Shown here: piece after piece, positions 1-7,215 of the stretch
How positions within the stretch are numbered: position 1 is the first letter of the stretch
How the letters are laid out: every line of letters starts with the position of its first letter
Virus record (IMG/VR): IMGVR_UViG_3300006789_000019
Location: 1 to 64,000 of that record
Source: a virus
Reading direction: 5' to 3' (one strand)
Length of the DNA: 64,000 bases
Translations under genes and position numbers: made by a program
The notes under the pieces: model-generated
Told to the model about the DNA's origin: nothing
Databases searched by the model: none
The model's input: only the letters and a program-made list of their open reading frames with translations

Positions 1-284
1 GCATTTGTAGAGTACTCTACGAACACATTGTCAGAAGAAATAGTGTCAACAAAATCTTGGAACTTCGGCCACACTGTTGGTTCACCACCTAATACTTCTA
101 CATATAAATATTTGTTTCGTTTTTTCAACTCATCAATTAATTTTATATATGGTGCCCAATCTGTAGGCCAGCGTTGCGTTCCATCTCTATGAAAATCTGA
201 ACAATATGAGCAACTATAATTACAAACATTATGAATGAATAGTGTTACGATACAACAATCTAAGTTTTCTGATGTTATGTGCAA
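1..284 (-). CDS. Radical SAM protein, N-terminal part (cut by window edge)
   Basis: The minus strand reads an open frame from a TTG at 284 to the window edge. It holds a CxxxCxxC iron-sulfur motif (VCNYSCSYC, about residues 19-27) followed by EVLGGEPTVW, the GGEP motif that contacts SAM in radical SAM enzymes. The TTG start is chosen because GAGGA lies 6 bases upstream and the start overlaps the stop of the preceding gene by 10 bases, a typical translational-coupling arrangement. The substrate is unknown. It is the sixth radical SAM protein in the window, and unlike its upstream neighbours it has no room for an N-terminal SPASM-like domain. The remaining C-terminal half is outside the window. 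Confidence 0.75.
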   Translation of the reverse strand, partial: MHITSENLDCCIVTLFIHNVCNYSCSYCSDFHRDGTQRWPTDWAPYIKLIDELKKRNKYLYVEVLGGEPTVWPKFQDFVDTISSDNVFVEYSTN

Positions 285-1639
285 AACAAATCCTCATATT
301 GTGGAACGATATCTAATATGTTTTGGTCTCGTGCTTCGTCAAGTTTCTTTGTAATATCAACAAATCCATCTAGCCATTCCTCAGAATAATCTTCACTCAA
401 CATAAATCTGACAGTTGAGTCTAATACCGTACAGAAATGCTTCTTCGTTTTCTCTGGGTGGTCACTAGCCTTTACCCAGTCTTTATATTCTTCATACAAT
501 GCAACTACTTCTTGCTTGTTCTTTTCTGGTAACACTTTAATGTTATAATATTTAGGTGAGTGACACACATGTTGTGTTATTGTTGGTCGCGGACTGTGAT
601 GAGGATTAAACTTATCTAATCCAGATTTCTCTAACTTCCATTTCATAAACTCTGGCATATGATATACATTCATTGGAGTAACTGTGAAGGCAAACCATGC
701 TTTCAGATTTATTCGTTTATTGTCGTTTAATGTTTTCATATGTTTATAGACTGCTGGAAACTTTGCTGGTGTTCGTTGATAATCAAATACATCATTACAA
801 CCATCGATACTAACACCAATACGAATCTGCTTAAACTGTTCCCATAGATATACCAGTCTGGTTGGTACCATAGTTAGATTAGAATTATATTCAATCTCTA
901 TGTTATGCGCATTACCACTTGCAACTAACTTTTCTAAACTTTCTTGGTGTTCCTTGATGATTAATGGTTCACCACCAACTATATATAATTTCTTAGCAGT
1001 AGTACAATATTTCTCAAACTGTTCCCAGTAATGGTCAGCATTCTTAAACCAATCATATTGGTCAGTAGACCATTTGCCTTTGTTATTTTGTACTAATTGA
1101 ATGAGGTCGTGTGTATCTTTGTATGATGTCTTGCCGTGTATCGTTACAAAGTCATCATACCACATATGTGAATCTGTGGGTCCACACATTCTACATTTTA
1201 GATTACAGAAATTACCATAACGAATATCAAAGAAGTCTATGTTCTGTTCTTCAACGGCAAGTGTTCCGTCATCTTCTGTGACTTCGTGGATTTGTGCTTC
1301 AGAGAGTCCCCAATCTTCAGTTTCATATTCTCGTCTTGACTTGATTCCATTTATTTCTTCTTGTCTGCAACGTTCACATTCTGGATGCCATTCGCCTTCC
1401 ATCATAGTCTTGCGAACATCCTTCAGTAGCACAGCATTTCTGGCTTCATTAAAATCATCACGGCCAGCATTATAAGGAGTGCCATCTTCTTTTCTCATTA
1501 TGCCACGTTGAGGGGAATACGAATTTGTATTACAACATATTCTCAAATCACCATTATTTCTAAGATTGATTGAGTTCCATGGCATTGGACAAATTGTATC
1601 TCCTTTTGATTTTGGTACGTTCTCAAAGTCTTTGCTCAT
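275..1639 (-). CDS. Radical SAM protein with N-terminal SPASM/twitch-like domain
   Basis: 454 aa. Residues 17-91 look like a SPASM/twitch auxiliary-cluster domain: C17-x-x-P-W, then a G-D-x-R-I-C35-C36 pair and C88-x-x-C91. The radical SAM core follows, with C145-x3-C149-x2-C152 and GGEPL further on. In most SPASM enzymes this cysteine-rich domain comes after the core, so the order here is reversed. The same layout occurs in the genes at 2433-3857 and 52010-53629, so these are diverged paralogs. SPASM-type enzymes usually modify peptides, proteins or sugars; no substrate peptide is obvious next to it. AGGA 7 bases before the ATG supports the start. The next radical SAM gene begins inside its stop. 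Confidence 0.85.
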   Translation of the reverse strand: MSKDFENVPKSKGDTICPMPWNSINLRNNGDLRICCNTNSYSPQRGIMRKEDGTPYNAGRDDFNEARNAVLLKDVRKTMMEGEWHPECERCRQEEINGIKSRREYETEDWGLSEAQIHEVTEDDGTLAVEEQNIDFFDIRYGNFCNLKCRMCGPTDSHMWYDDFVTIHGKTSYKDTHDLIQLVQNNKGKWSTDQYDWFKNADHYWEQFEKYCTTAKKLYIVGGEPLIIKEHQESLEKLVASGNAHNIEIEYNSNLTMVPTRLVYLWEQFKQIRIGVSIDGCNDVFDYQRTPAKFPAVYKHMKTLNDNKRINLKAWFAFTVTPMNVYHMPEFMKWKLEKSGLDKFNPHHSPRPTITQHVCHSPKYYNIKVLPEKNKQEVVALYEEYKDWVKASDHPEKTKKHFCTVLDSTVRFMLSEDYSEEWLDGFVDITKKLDEARDQNILDIVPQYEDLFCT

Positions 1640-1650
1640 AATATTATCCT

Positions 1651-1761
1651 TTACTTAAATCCCCATTCCCTTTCTTTACACCACCAACATTCACCACAAT
1701 GTCCCAAGTATGGATCACTTATTTCATCTCCCCACCTAGGGCAGGTATTTGCATAATCCAC
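1651..1761 (-). pseudogene. Remnant of QueC (PP-loop synthase) C-terminal zinc tail
   Basis: A 36-codon minus-strand frame (GTG at 1761, TAA at 1651) encodes a cysteine-rich tail ending GHCGECWWCKEREWGFK. It has one more Cys 15 residues before the C-x2-C-x2-C cluster. This matches the C-terminal zinc site of 7-cyano-7-deazaguanine synthase QueC (Cys, then CGxCxxCxxRxxGF). No PP-loop ATPase domain precedes it: an in-frame TAG lies four codons upstream and the nucleosidase gene ends 40 bases away. No good ribosome binding site precedes the GTG. I read it as the leftover 3' end of a deleted queC-like gene; a free-standing zinc peptide is the alternative. It sits in the same genome segment as folE, queD, queE and dpdA. 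Confidence 0.6.
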
Positions 1762-1801
1762 TAGTAGTATCTACTTTTTATTCATATTATATTCTCGGGC
1801 A

Positions 1802-2356
1802 TTAATATTGTGCCTTAATATAGTCAACAAATGATTGGGCGCCGTCGGATTGATTTTCTTTCCAATCATCAGCAGCGAGTTCGTCTGCTAAATCACTTGC
1901 ATATTTTAATATCTGTATACCTTGTCCTTTAAGCATGGCAACTTTAACTATGGCATAACCTTCCATATCTACCAGATCACTATCAAGTTCAGGGGTTGAT
2001 GTAACAAAATTATCACCAGTACTTAGCACAATTTTACTATCGCTTACTTTGAGATCTCCGTTAATTACATCCGGATCAAACGGCGTTATGCCCAAACCAG
2101 AAACTGGTCTGGCATCCATATCTCGTTGACGAACTAGTCCAACATTATGAAGTTGGCCTACTAATTCAGTACGTAATGTGCCAGCAGTACCAAAATTTAT
2201 AATGCGTTCACAATCAGGCTGATTGGCAACAACACTAGCTGCAATAGTTGCATTAATCTTTCCTACGCCACAGTATATTACCATAAAATTATCAGGAAGT
2301 TGATCGCAGTAGTCGCTAGATAATTCAGTTTCTAATGCTACTAAAATATAAATCAT
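1802..2356 (-). CDS. MTA/SAH nucleosidase-like enzyme
   Basis: 184 aa, somewhat shorter than the roughly 230 aa of bacterial MTAN. It has the nucleoside phosphorylase family signature: an acidic residue near the N-terminus (VALETEL, as in the AMEEE segment of MTAN), GVGKINA, NFGTAGTL, DMEGYAIV for ribose contact and SDLADE containing the proton-donating Asp. Family members cleave adenine from S-adenosylhomocysteine, methylthioadenosine and 5'-deoxyadenosine. With metK and many radical SAM enzymes nearby, a role in clearing the inhibitory by-products 5'-deoxyadenosine and SAH is likely; this is inference. GAGGA stands 8 bases before the ATG. It could instead act on other purine nucleosides. 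Confidence 0.72.
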   Translation of the reverse strand: MIYILVALETELSSDYCDQLPDNFMVIYCGVGKINATIAASVVANQPDCERIINFGTAGTLRTELVGQLHNVGLVRQRDMDARPVSGLGITPFDPDVINGDLKVSDSKIVLSTGDNFVTSTPELDSDLVDMEGYAIVKVAMLKGQGIQILKYASDLADELAADDWKENQSDGAQSFVDYIKAQY

Positions 2357-2432
2357 TTAAATATCCTCATTATTAATTATTGTAGTTTTTTTCTGGCTGT
2401 TTCCATCGCTGTATATATCATTAATATATTAT

Positions 2433-3857
2433 CTATTTTGGTTCGTCTAGTAAGTAAGACATTTCAGGAAATGTCTTACGGAAATCTGTTCCACGCTGTT
2501 CATCTAATTTTGTTAAGTATTCACGAAACTCCGGTAATCGACGACTCCAATCTTCACTGCGAGCAAAGTTAATCATGCCACGTAGTCGTTTAATACCATA
2601 TGGCGCATCTAGCCATTGTTCTTTTGTTACGTTGCCTTTATGCCAACTAGGTACACCTAGTTCCCAATTTTCAGTCCACCATTCAATGAATTCTTCATAC
2701 TTGGCTTCGCACTGATCAATAAATTCATCTGGCAATACTTTGACATTGAAATGTCCTGGCCAGTATACAAAGTGATAATTAATGCCACCTGCGCCAAATG
2801 GCCACATATTTGTTTTATGTAATCCACTTTCTTTGAGTTTCCATTTTAGAAAATCTGGAATATAATAAATATTTAGTGCATTTACTGCACATGCAATTGT
2901 AATTTCAACGTTATTACTGGTTTGTGTATCTAAACGTTCAAACATTTTAAGAGTGTGATCCCATGTACTTGGATATCGAATGTAGTCGTTCATGTCTCCA
3001 ATGCTATCTACTGAATAATGCATACGAACTTTCTTAAAATGTTTCCATTGCTCTAGCAAGCGGTCTGGCAGTTCTATGCAGTTGGAATTGTAACGTACTT
3101 CAATCTTGTCTGCATATCCCATTTCAATAACCTTGTCAAGGATTTCATAATGTTCTTCAATAATAGTTGCTTCACCGCCAGCAAAGTATAATTGACGGAT
3201 ATTAGGTACTTGTTCATAAAGTTGTTTCCAGAACGTGGGATTATCCTTATGCCAATTATAAGTAGCGCCAAATGTTTTGCCGCGATCTTCCCATCCCATA
3301 GTTTCTTTAAGATTTTTGTTCTCAATTTTTGGATAAAGGTTATTCCAATCTTTAATCCAACCACTTGAATCATGCGGGCTACACATAACACAGCCCAGTT
3401 GGCATTTGGTGCCCATACGTATATCAATATATGCCAAGTTAGCATTTGTTGAACCATCTTTATATGTTTCTTCCACTAACTGAAATGGATCAATGCCATC
3501 ACGTATCCAATACTCTGTTTCCCATTGACGTTTTGAACGGTGGCCAGCAGCTTCTTCCTTGTAACACTTTAGACAACTCGCAGGTTTTTCACCAGCTATC
3601 ATCATTTGCCTTACATTTCGCATATATGAGTTATTCCAGGCGCTATGCAAATCACTTGTATTTAAGTTGGCTGGTTTACCATCGTCTGTCTTAACAATGC
3701 CCACTCGTCCGCCATGTACTTTATCATTAGTTGCGCCAACTGAACTTGCGTTAGCAGTACAACATACTCGCATACTACCATCAGGCCGTGTACTTAAATG
3801 CATCCATGGCAATATGCAAAAAGTGTCTGACGGTAATTTTGAATCGTTACAGGTCAT
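2433..3857 (-). CDS. Radical SAM protein with N-terminal SPASM/twitch-like domain
   Basis: 474 aa and a clear paralog of the gene at 275-1639. The N-terminal cluster domain shows C14-x3-W18, then PDGSMRVC32-C33 and C95-x2-C98. The radical SAM core follows with C152-x3-C156-x2-C159 and a GGEAT segment in place of GGEP. Both paralogs end with a similar L-D-E-x-R-x-x-x segment shortly before the stop. The reaction is not predictable; known SPASM enzymes make carbon-sulfur, carbon-carbon or oxidised side-chain modifications in peptides and proteins. Upstream is a 30-residue membrane peptide gene, downstream the nucleosidase gene. Confidence 0.85.
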   Translation of the reverse strand: MTCNDSKLPSDTFCILPWMHLSTRPDGSMRVCCTANASSVGATNDKVHGGRVGIVKTDDGKPANLNTSDLHSAWNNSYMRNVRQMMIAGEKPASCLKCYKEEAAGHRSKRQWETEYWIRDGIDPFQLVEETYKDGSTNANLAYIDIRMGTKCQLGCVMCSPHDSSGWIKDWNNLYPKIENKNLKETMGWEDRGKTFGATYNWHKDNPTFWKQLYEQVPNIRQLYFAGGEATIIEEHYEILDKVIEMGYADKIEVRYNSNCIELPDRLLEQWKHFKKVRMHYSVDSIGDMNDYIRYPSTWDHTLKMFERLDTQTSNNVEITIACAVNALNIYYIPDFLKWKLKESGLHKTNMWPFGAGGINYHFVYWPGHFNVKVLPDEFIDQCEAKYEEFIEWWTENWELGVPSWHKGNVTKEQWLDAPYGIKRLRGMINFARSEDWSRRLPEFREYLTKLDEQRGTDFRKTFPEMSYLLDEPK

Positions 3858-3887
3858 TATGACTCCTAACTTTATTTTTTGATACTC

Positions 3888-3980
3888 TTATGAATATTTA
3901 ATTACAACAAGAACCATCAATGCGATATTAACTACTATCATTGAAATTGCAAAGATTTCAGTTTTTGTATAACTATCCAT
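3888..3980 (-). CDS. Single-pass membrane micro-protein (30 aa)
   Basis: An ATG at 3980 opens a 30-codon frame ending with TAA at 3888. Residues 9-28 form one hydrophobic segment (IFAISMIVVNIALMVLVVIK) preceded by the polar start MDSYTKTE and followed by YS. AGGA and GAG stand 10 and 5 bases upstream of the ATG. No function is known. It lies just ahead of a radical SAM gene and after a terminator hairpin. Its reality rests only on the start signal and the hydrophobic pattern. Confidence 0.45.
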   Translation of the reverse strand: MDSYTKTEIFAISMIVVNIALMVLVVIKYS

Positions 3981-4018
3981 TAAATCTCATTCCTAATTGT
4001 TTTATAAAATTTTAACAG

Positions 4019-4074
4019 AAAGGACCCAGTAATGTTGAATATCTTTTTTAGTATCCTACATAACCGGGTCCTTT
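4019..4074 (-). terminator. Rho-independent terminator (long loop)
   Basis: AAAGGACCC (4019-4027) and GGGTCCTTT (4066-4074) form a perfect 9-bp stem around a 38-base loop. It lies 11 bases past the stop of the gene at 4085-4387 on the minus strand. Both flanks are A/T-rich, so it might work in either direction. The long loop makes it less typical. Confidence 0.5.
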
Positions 4075-4084
4075 TATTCTCGTA

Positions 4085-4387
4085 TCATTGATTGTCTGTA
4101 TCGTCGTCGATGATGTCATCTTTAAAATATGAATCCAACATGCGTGTTATATCGCCAGTTACATGCTTTTTAATAGCTTCGTAATCTAAGCTAATATTAA
4201 CATCAGCGACTTCTTCCCTACTAATATTTTCAATTAATAACTGCGCTTCATCCAAATCACCTACATCAATGGTTGAACCATCCATAAGAACAATTTGTAC
4301 TGTCATAATGAAATTTGCAGGCACTTGATGAACTTCGACTTCGTCCAAAATGCGGTCAAACGAACGATCCTTTCTTTCAATTGACAT
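4085..4387 (-). CDS. Conserved-looking phage protein, unknown function
   Basis: 100 aa, acidic, ending in a run of aspartates (DDIIDDDTDNQ). The N-terminal part carries a short beta-like stretch (NFIMTVQIVLMDGSTIDVGDLD), the rest looks helical. I do not recognise a family. It is the last gene of a tightly spaced minus-strand set (4085-5573) and is followed directly by a terminator hairpin. Confidence 0.7.
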   Translation of the reverse strand: MSIERKDRSFDRILDEVEVHQVPANFIMTVQIVLMDGSTIDVGDLDEAQLLIENISREEVADVNISLDYEAIKKHVTGDITRMLDSYFKDDIIDDDTDNQ

Positions 4388-4401
4388 AACAGTTTAATCC
4401 T

Positions 4402-4989
4402 TTATTTTACTGTTTCAGTTTTAATGCTTTTTGCTTTAGGTTTGCGGCCACGTTTTGGCTTTAGTTCTGGTGCCAAATCAAACGCTTCGGTTCGCAAACG
4501 CTTTGCTTCTGCTTCAAATCCAGATGCTTGCTTTAACATATTTTGCGCCAACGCAACATTATCCAATGCCACATCATCATCTGATGATGATTCTACTTCT
4601 GCTGATGGCTCAACTGCTGGCTTTCCGCCATTTTGCTGACTAATCAAATCATTCAAATCGGCTAAATTAATAGCAGTTTCACGATTTGGTGTCATTGAAA
4701 TATTGCTAACCGGTTGGCGTTGCAGTAACCCTTTTGAATGCATGTTATTTAACATCTGCGTTCCATCTGAGAATAAAGTTCGTGCGGCATATTCGTAGAA
4801 TTCATTTGATTCTTGACCAGCTGGTGATTCAACTGCATGCATAATATCATCATGCATCCAATCTGGAAGTGCATCTGTATCTACTATTAAGCAATAAGTG
4901 GGCTCATCTGGAATTTCACGAAAAACTACAACACATCTACGTTGGGTATTAATAATAGACCCAATGTGTTTTAAGTTATTTGTTGGCAT
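4402..4989 (-). CDS. Phage protein with basic AT-hook-like C-terminus
   Basis: 195 aa. The first 75 residues look globular (CVVVFREIPDEPTYCLIVDT near the start), followed by an acidic linker with a run of Ser and Asp around residue 135. The C-terminus is very basic (KPKRGRKPKAK), and the GRKP core resembles an AT-hook that binds the DNA minor groove. Function unknown; DNA or RNA contact is an inference from the tail only. GGAG precedes the ATG by 10 bases. Confidence 0.72.
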   Translation of the reverse strand: MPTNNLKHIGSIINTQRRCVVVFREIPDEPTYCLIVDTDALPDWMHDDIMHAVESPAGQESNEFYEYAARTLFSDGTQMLNNMHSKGLLQRQPVSNISMTPNRETAINLADLNDLISQQNGGKPAVEPSAEVESSSDDDVALDNVALAQNMLKQASGFEAEAKRLRTEAFDLAPELKPKRGRKPKAKSIKTETVK

Positions 4990-4994
4990 AATAC

Positions 4995-5234
4995 TTACTC
5001 TCCTTCAGAGGCAGGGGCTTCTTCTTTAACAGACTCGTCATCACGAGTTTCAACTTCAGGTGCTAGTTGACGAATAATTGCAACTAGGCGATTGAATTGG
5101 ATACCTACAGTTTCTGCTTCAGCGCCTTTAAATGCGCCACGCTGGACTGCTAAATCAATGATATTACAAGTTGTTGTAAGATCATCTAATGTTAGTGACG
5201 CTGAGCGTCCTTGATTTTCGGTTTGTTCAGTCAT
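4995..5234 (-). CDS. Small acidic phage protein
   Basis: 79 aa, helical in appearance, with an acidic tail (DDESVKEEAPASEGE). No family recognised. It is preceded by GGAG and by a T4-like late box (GATAAATA) about 40 bases upstream, and the next gene follows 5 bases after its stop. That placement suggests late expression with 4402-4989 and 4085-4387. Confidence 0.65.
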   Translation of the reverse strand: MTEQTENQGRSASLTLDDLTTTCNIIDLAVQRGAFKGAEAETVGIQFNRLVAIIRQLAPEVETRDDESVKEEAPASEGE

Positions 5235-5271
5235 TTGGTTCTCCTTTTGAATTTTAATTAACTGCTATGTT

Positions 5272-5279
5272 TATTTATC
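5272..5279 (-). promoter_or_regulatory. T4-type late promoter box GATAAATA
   Basis: GATAAATA on the minus strand matches the NATAAATA late box of T4-like phages and stands about 38 bases before the ATG of 4995-5234, in a gene gap. Confidence 0.4.
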
Positions 5280-5573
5280 CTATGCATGAGCATTATTGCC
5301 TACAATAGCAATAAATAAGTTCTTTTTAAACTTATCTATATCAGTCGGGCTTTCAAACCAAACCTGATATAAACTTCTTTGATTAATACTTCTGATATGA
5401 TACAATCCAGTGACCCCAGCCGTCAATGCAACCCAATCCATTTCTTGGTTTGGTACTGACATAACTAGAATTCGATTTCGCATCATTGTCTGAATAAGTT
5501 CAGTTCCTGCTAGCAGGCCCATATCATTTTCGCTTAATGAGCCTGCGTTATCTAATATTTTTGGTTTATTCAT
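5280..5573 (-). CDS. Small phage protein, unknown function
   Basis: 97 aa from the ATG at 5573 (MNKPKILDNAG), which overlaps the end of the VWA gene by 8 bases. The longer frame from 5684 would run deep into that gene and is unlikely. The protein looks mixed alpha/beta, with a hydrophobic middle (NRILVMSV, WVALTAGVTGLYHI). No family recognised; coupling suggests it is made with the VWA-metallopeptidase protein. Confidence 0.68.
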   Translation of the reverse strand: MNKPKILDNAGSLSENDMGLLAGTELIQTMMRNRILVMSVPNQEMDWVALTAGVTGLYHIRSINQRSLYQVWFESPTDIDKFKKNLFIAIVGNNAHA

Positions 5574-6750
5574 AATGCACTGTAACTCCAAATGGTGCTT
5601 GTATTCTTTGTGCGGTATCTCCGTGAATAACAAATAATGTATCACAGTAATCTTCGTTACCCCATGAACCCCATGGATAACCATCAGTAAACATTACTAA
5701 CTGATGAGGACTAATATCATTTTCAGCTAAGAAATTAAATACTGCATCAAAATCAGTACCACCACCACCTTTAAGTTCATAGTCGTTAATACTGCGGCCA
5801 TCTTCGCTGCTGAATATTTCATAGTTATATACACGGGTGTCAAAACAACAAACGTGAATTTCATAATCAGCATACTGGTCCATAATACCTTGCACTTCAC
5901 TAAGCATTTCTTTTGCCAAATCATGGCCAATACTTCCGCTAAGATCTAATGCAATAAATGCCCTTAAAAGTTCATCTTTATTCATGCCCGGGAAAATAAC
6001 TTCTCCTGAACGCTTGCTTGGGCGCATAAAGGTAAAATCATGCTGAAGTGAACTTTCTAACTGGGTACATAAAATATCCTTCCAGTCCATCTTTGGTGCT
6101 ACTAACTCTTGAATCATTCGTTTAATTGATTCTGGAACATCACCACCAGCACCTTGTGCTGCCTGGATAACAGCCTGCTTGATTTCATCTTGCAATGCCT
6201 TGCGTTCTTCTTCTGTCATTTGTCCAATTGAACCAGCATCACCTTCGCCATCACCGTCGCCAGGTGAACCATTTGGGTCTAAATGAACATCCATGCTACA
6301 GCCTGTGTCATCATTCTCTTCAACAAGAATGTCATAAATCTCATATGAGTTCATGCCTTTGTATTTCCAATCTAAGCATGGCTTACCGCCGCTTAGATAT
6401 TCTTCAGTAATCACGGTGCCAATATTTTCATCAACCAATGTCATATTTATATTAAAATCTGCCGCTTGATTATACTTATTGGGGTCACGGTCACCACGTG
6501 CGCCCATATGATCAAACACCATATGTAACACTTCATGGCCAACCAAATAATCAATCATTCCATCTGGCAACTGGTTGATAAACTCGCGATTAAAATAAAA
6601 GTTACGTCCATCTGTTGCCGCTGTAGAAATATCATTCATTTCTATTAATTTAAACCGGGTAGCAAGCTGACCAAAAAATGGTTTACCTAATAGGAGACGA
6701 ACACGTGATTTTGTTATACGTTCTTCGGCAAGTTGTACCATATCATTCAT
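5566..6750 (-). CDS. VWA-domain protein with predicted metallopeptidase domain (DUF2201-like)
   Basis: 394 aa. The N-terminal domain has a zinc-type HExxH motif (GHEVLHMVFDH, about residue 92) in the context typical of DUF2201. The C-terminal domain is a von Willebrand A fold with a MIDAS motif (ALDLSGS) and FTDGYPWG. An acidic Gly-rich linker lies between. Such proteins pair with MoxR/CobS-type AAA ATPases, like the one encoded just upstream at 7216-8334, and are thought to act as metal-dependent remodelling or chelatase-like machines. The phage target is unknown. It has its own sigma70-like promoter. Confidence 0.85.
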   Translation of the reverse strand: MNDMVQLAEERITKSRVRLLLGKPFFGQLATRFKLIEMNDISTAATDGRNFYFNREFINQLPDGMIDYLVGHEVLHMVFDHMGARGDRDPNKYNQAADFNINMTLVDENIGTVITEEYLSGGKPCLDWKYKGMNSYEIYDILVEENDDTGCSMDVHLDPNGSPGDGDGEGDAGSIGQMTEEERKALQDEIKQAVIQAAQGAGGDVPESIKRMIQELVAPKMDWKDILCTQLESSLQHDFTFMRPSKRSGEVIFPGMNKDELLRAFIALDLSGSIGHDLAKEMLSEVQGIMDQYADYEIHVCCFDTRVYNYEIFSSEDGRSINDYELKGGGGTDFDAVFNFLAENDISPHQLVMFTDGYPWGSWGNEDYCDTLFVIHGDTAQRIQAPFGVTVHYE

Positions 6751-6774
6751 CCTAATCTGTTGTACTATATTATT

Positions 6775-6803
6775 ATAATACTATAATTCATTACTAATGT
6801 CAA
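6775..6803 (-). promoter_or_regulatory. Sigma70-like promoter (TTGACA-N17-TATTAT)
   Basis: On the minus strand TTGACA (6798-6803) and TATTAT (6775-6780) are 17 bases apart, 25 bases before the ATG of the VWA gene. It matches the other early-type promoters of this window. Confidence 0.7.
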
Positions 6804-6808
6804 GTAAA

Positions 6809-7159
6809 TCATAAACTTAATTTGAAAATCATAGCGTCATCTGGATTTTTAAAGTAAATTGCATGCGAATCATCTGGAAAGGCATACTTAGTTACTACAA
6901 AATCTTGATGAAATAAGTTAAAGCGGCACCATGCAGTAGCTTCAATTAATTGACCTGGTCTAACCTTAACACTTACGGCATTTGCTTTCCACTTGCGTTT
7001 ATATTCATGCAACATTATCGGTGTCCAATCTTTGCATGCAAGTCCATATAGTCTGATATTAGTTCTTTCACGAGGTGAAAAGTTAGCTAAATCTACCTTT
7101 TTTTCATGCTCTAACAATTTTGGCGTCAAATATGTAGCTTTCATACTATGTCGATCCAC
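6809..7159 (-). CDS. Small phage protein with C-terminal NPDDAMIFKL motif
   Basis: 116 aa. The C-terminus (YFKNPDDAMIFKLSL) matches a motif seen at the ends of several other small proteins here (8749, 28735, 35728). Related tails are common in marine T4-like phages. Middle part basic and aromatic (WTPIMLHEYKRKWK). Function unknown. It sits alone between a terminator upstream and a promoter downstream. A second in-frame Met (residue 6, MKATYL) could be the true start. Confidence 0.65.
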   Translation of the reverse strand: MDRHSMKATYLTPKLLEHEKKVDLANFSPRERTNIRLYGLACKDWTPIMLHEYKRKWKANAVSVKVRPGQLIEATAWCRFNLFHQDFVVTKYAFPDDSHAIYFKNPDDAMIFKLSL

Positions 7160-7165
7160 TTAACT

Positions 7166-7196
7166 AAAAAAGATATAGGAGCCATTAGCTCCTATA
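7166..7196 (-). terminator. Rho-independent terminator
   Basis: On the minus strand a perfect 9-bp stem (7174-7182 with 7188-7196, loop of 5) is followed by TCTTTTTT. It lies 20 bases past the stop of the AAA ATPase gene. Confidence 0.8.
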
Positions 7197-7215
7197 GTTT
7201 TATAATGCATAATGT

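Noticed and set aside
3074-3457. 127-aa minus-strand frame
   Set aside because: Out-of-frame shadow of the radical SAM gene 2433-3857, hydrophobic low-information sequence.
5574-5684. N-terminal extension of the 97-aa protein into the VWA gene
   Set aside because: Would overlap the VWA gene by over 110 bases; the ATG at 5573 gives the usual 8-base overlap.
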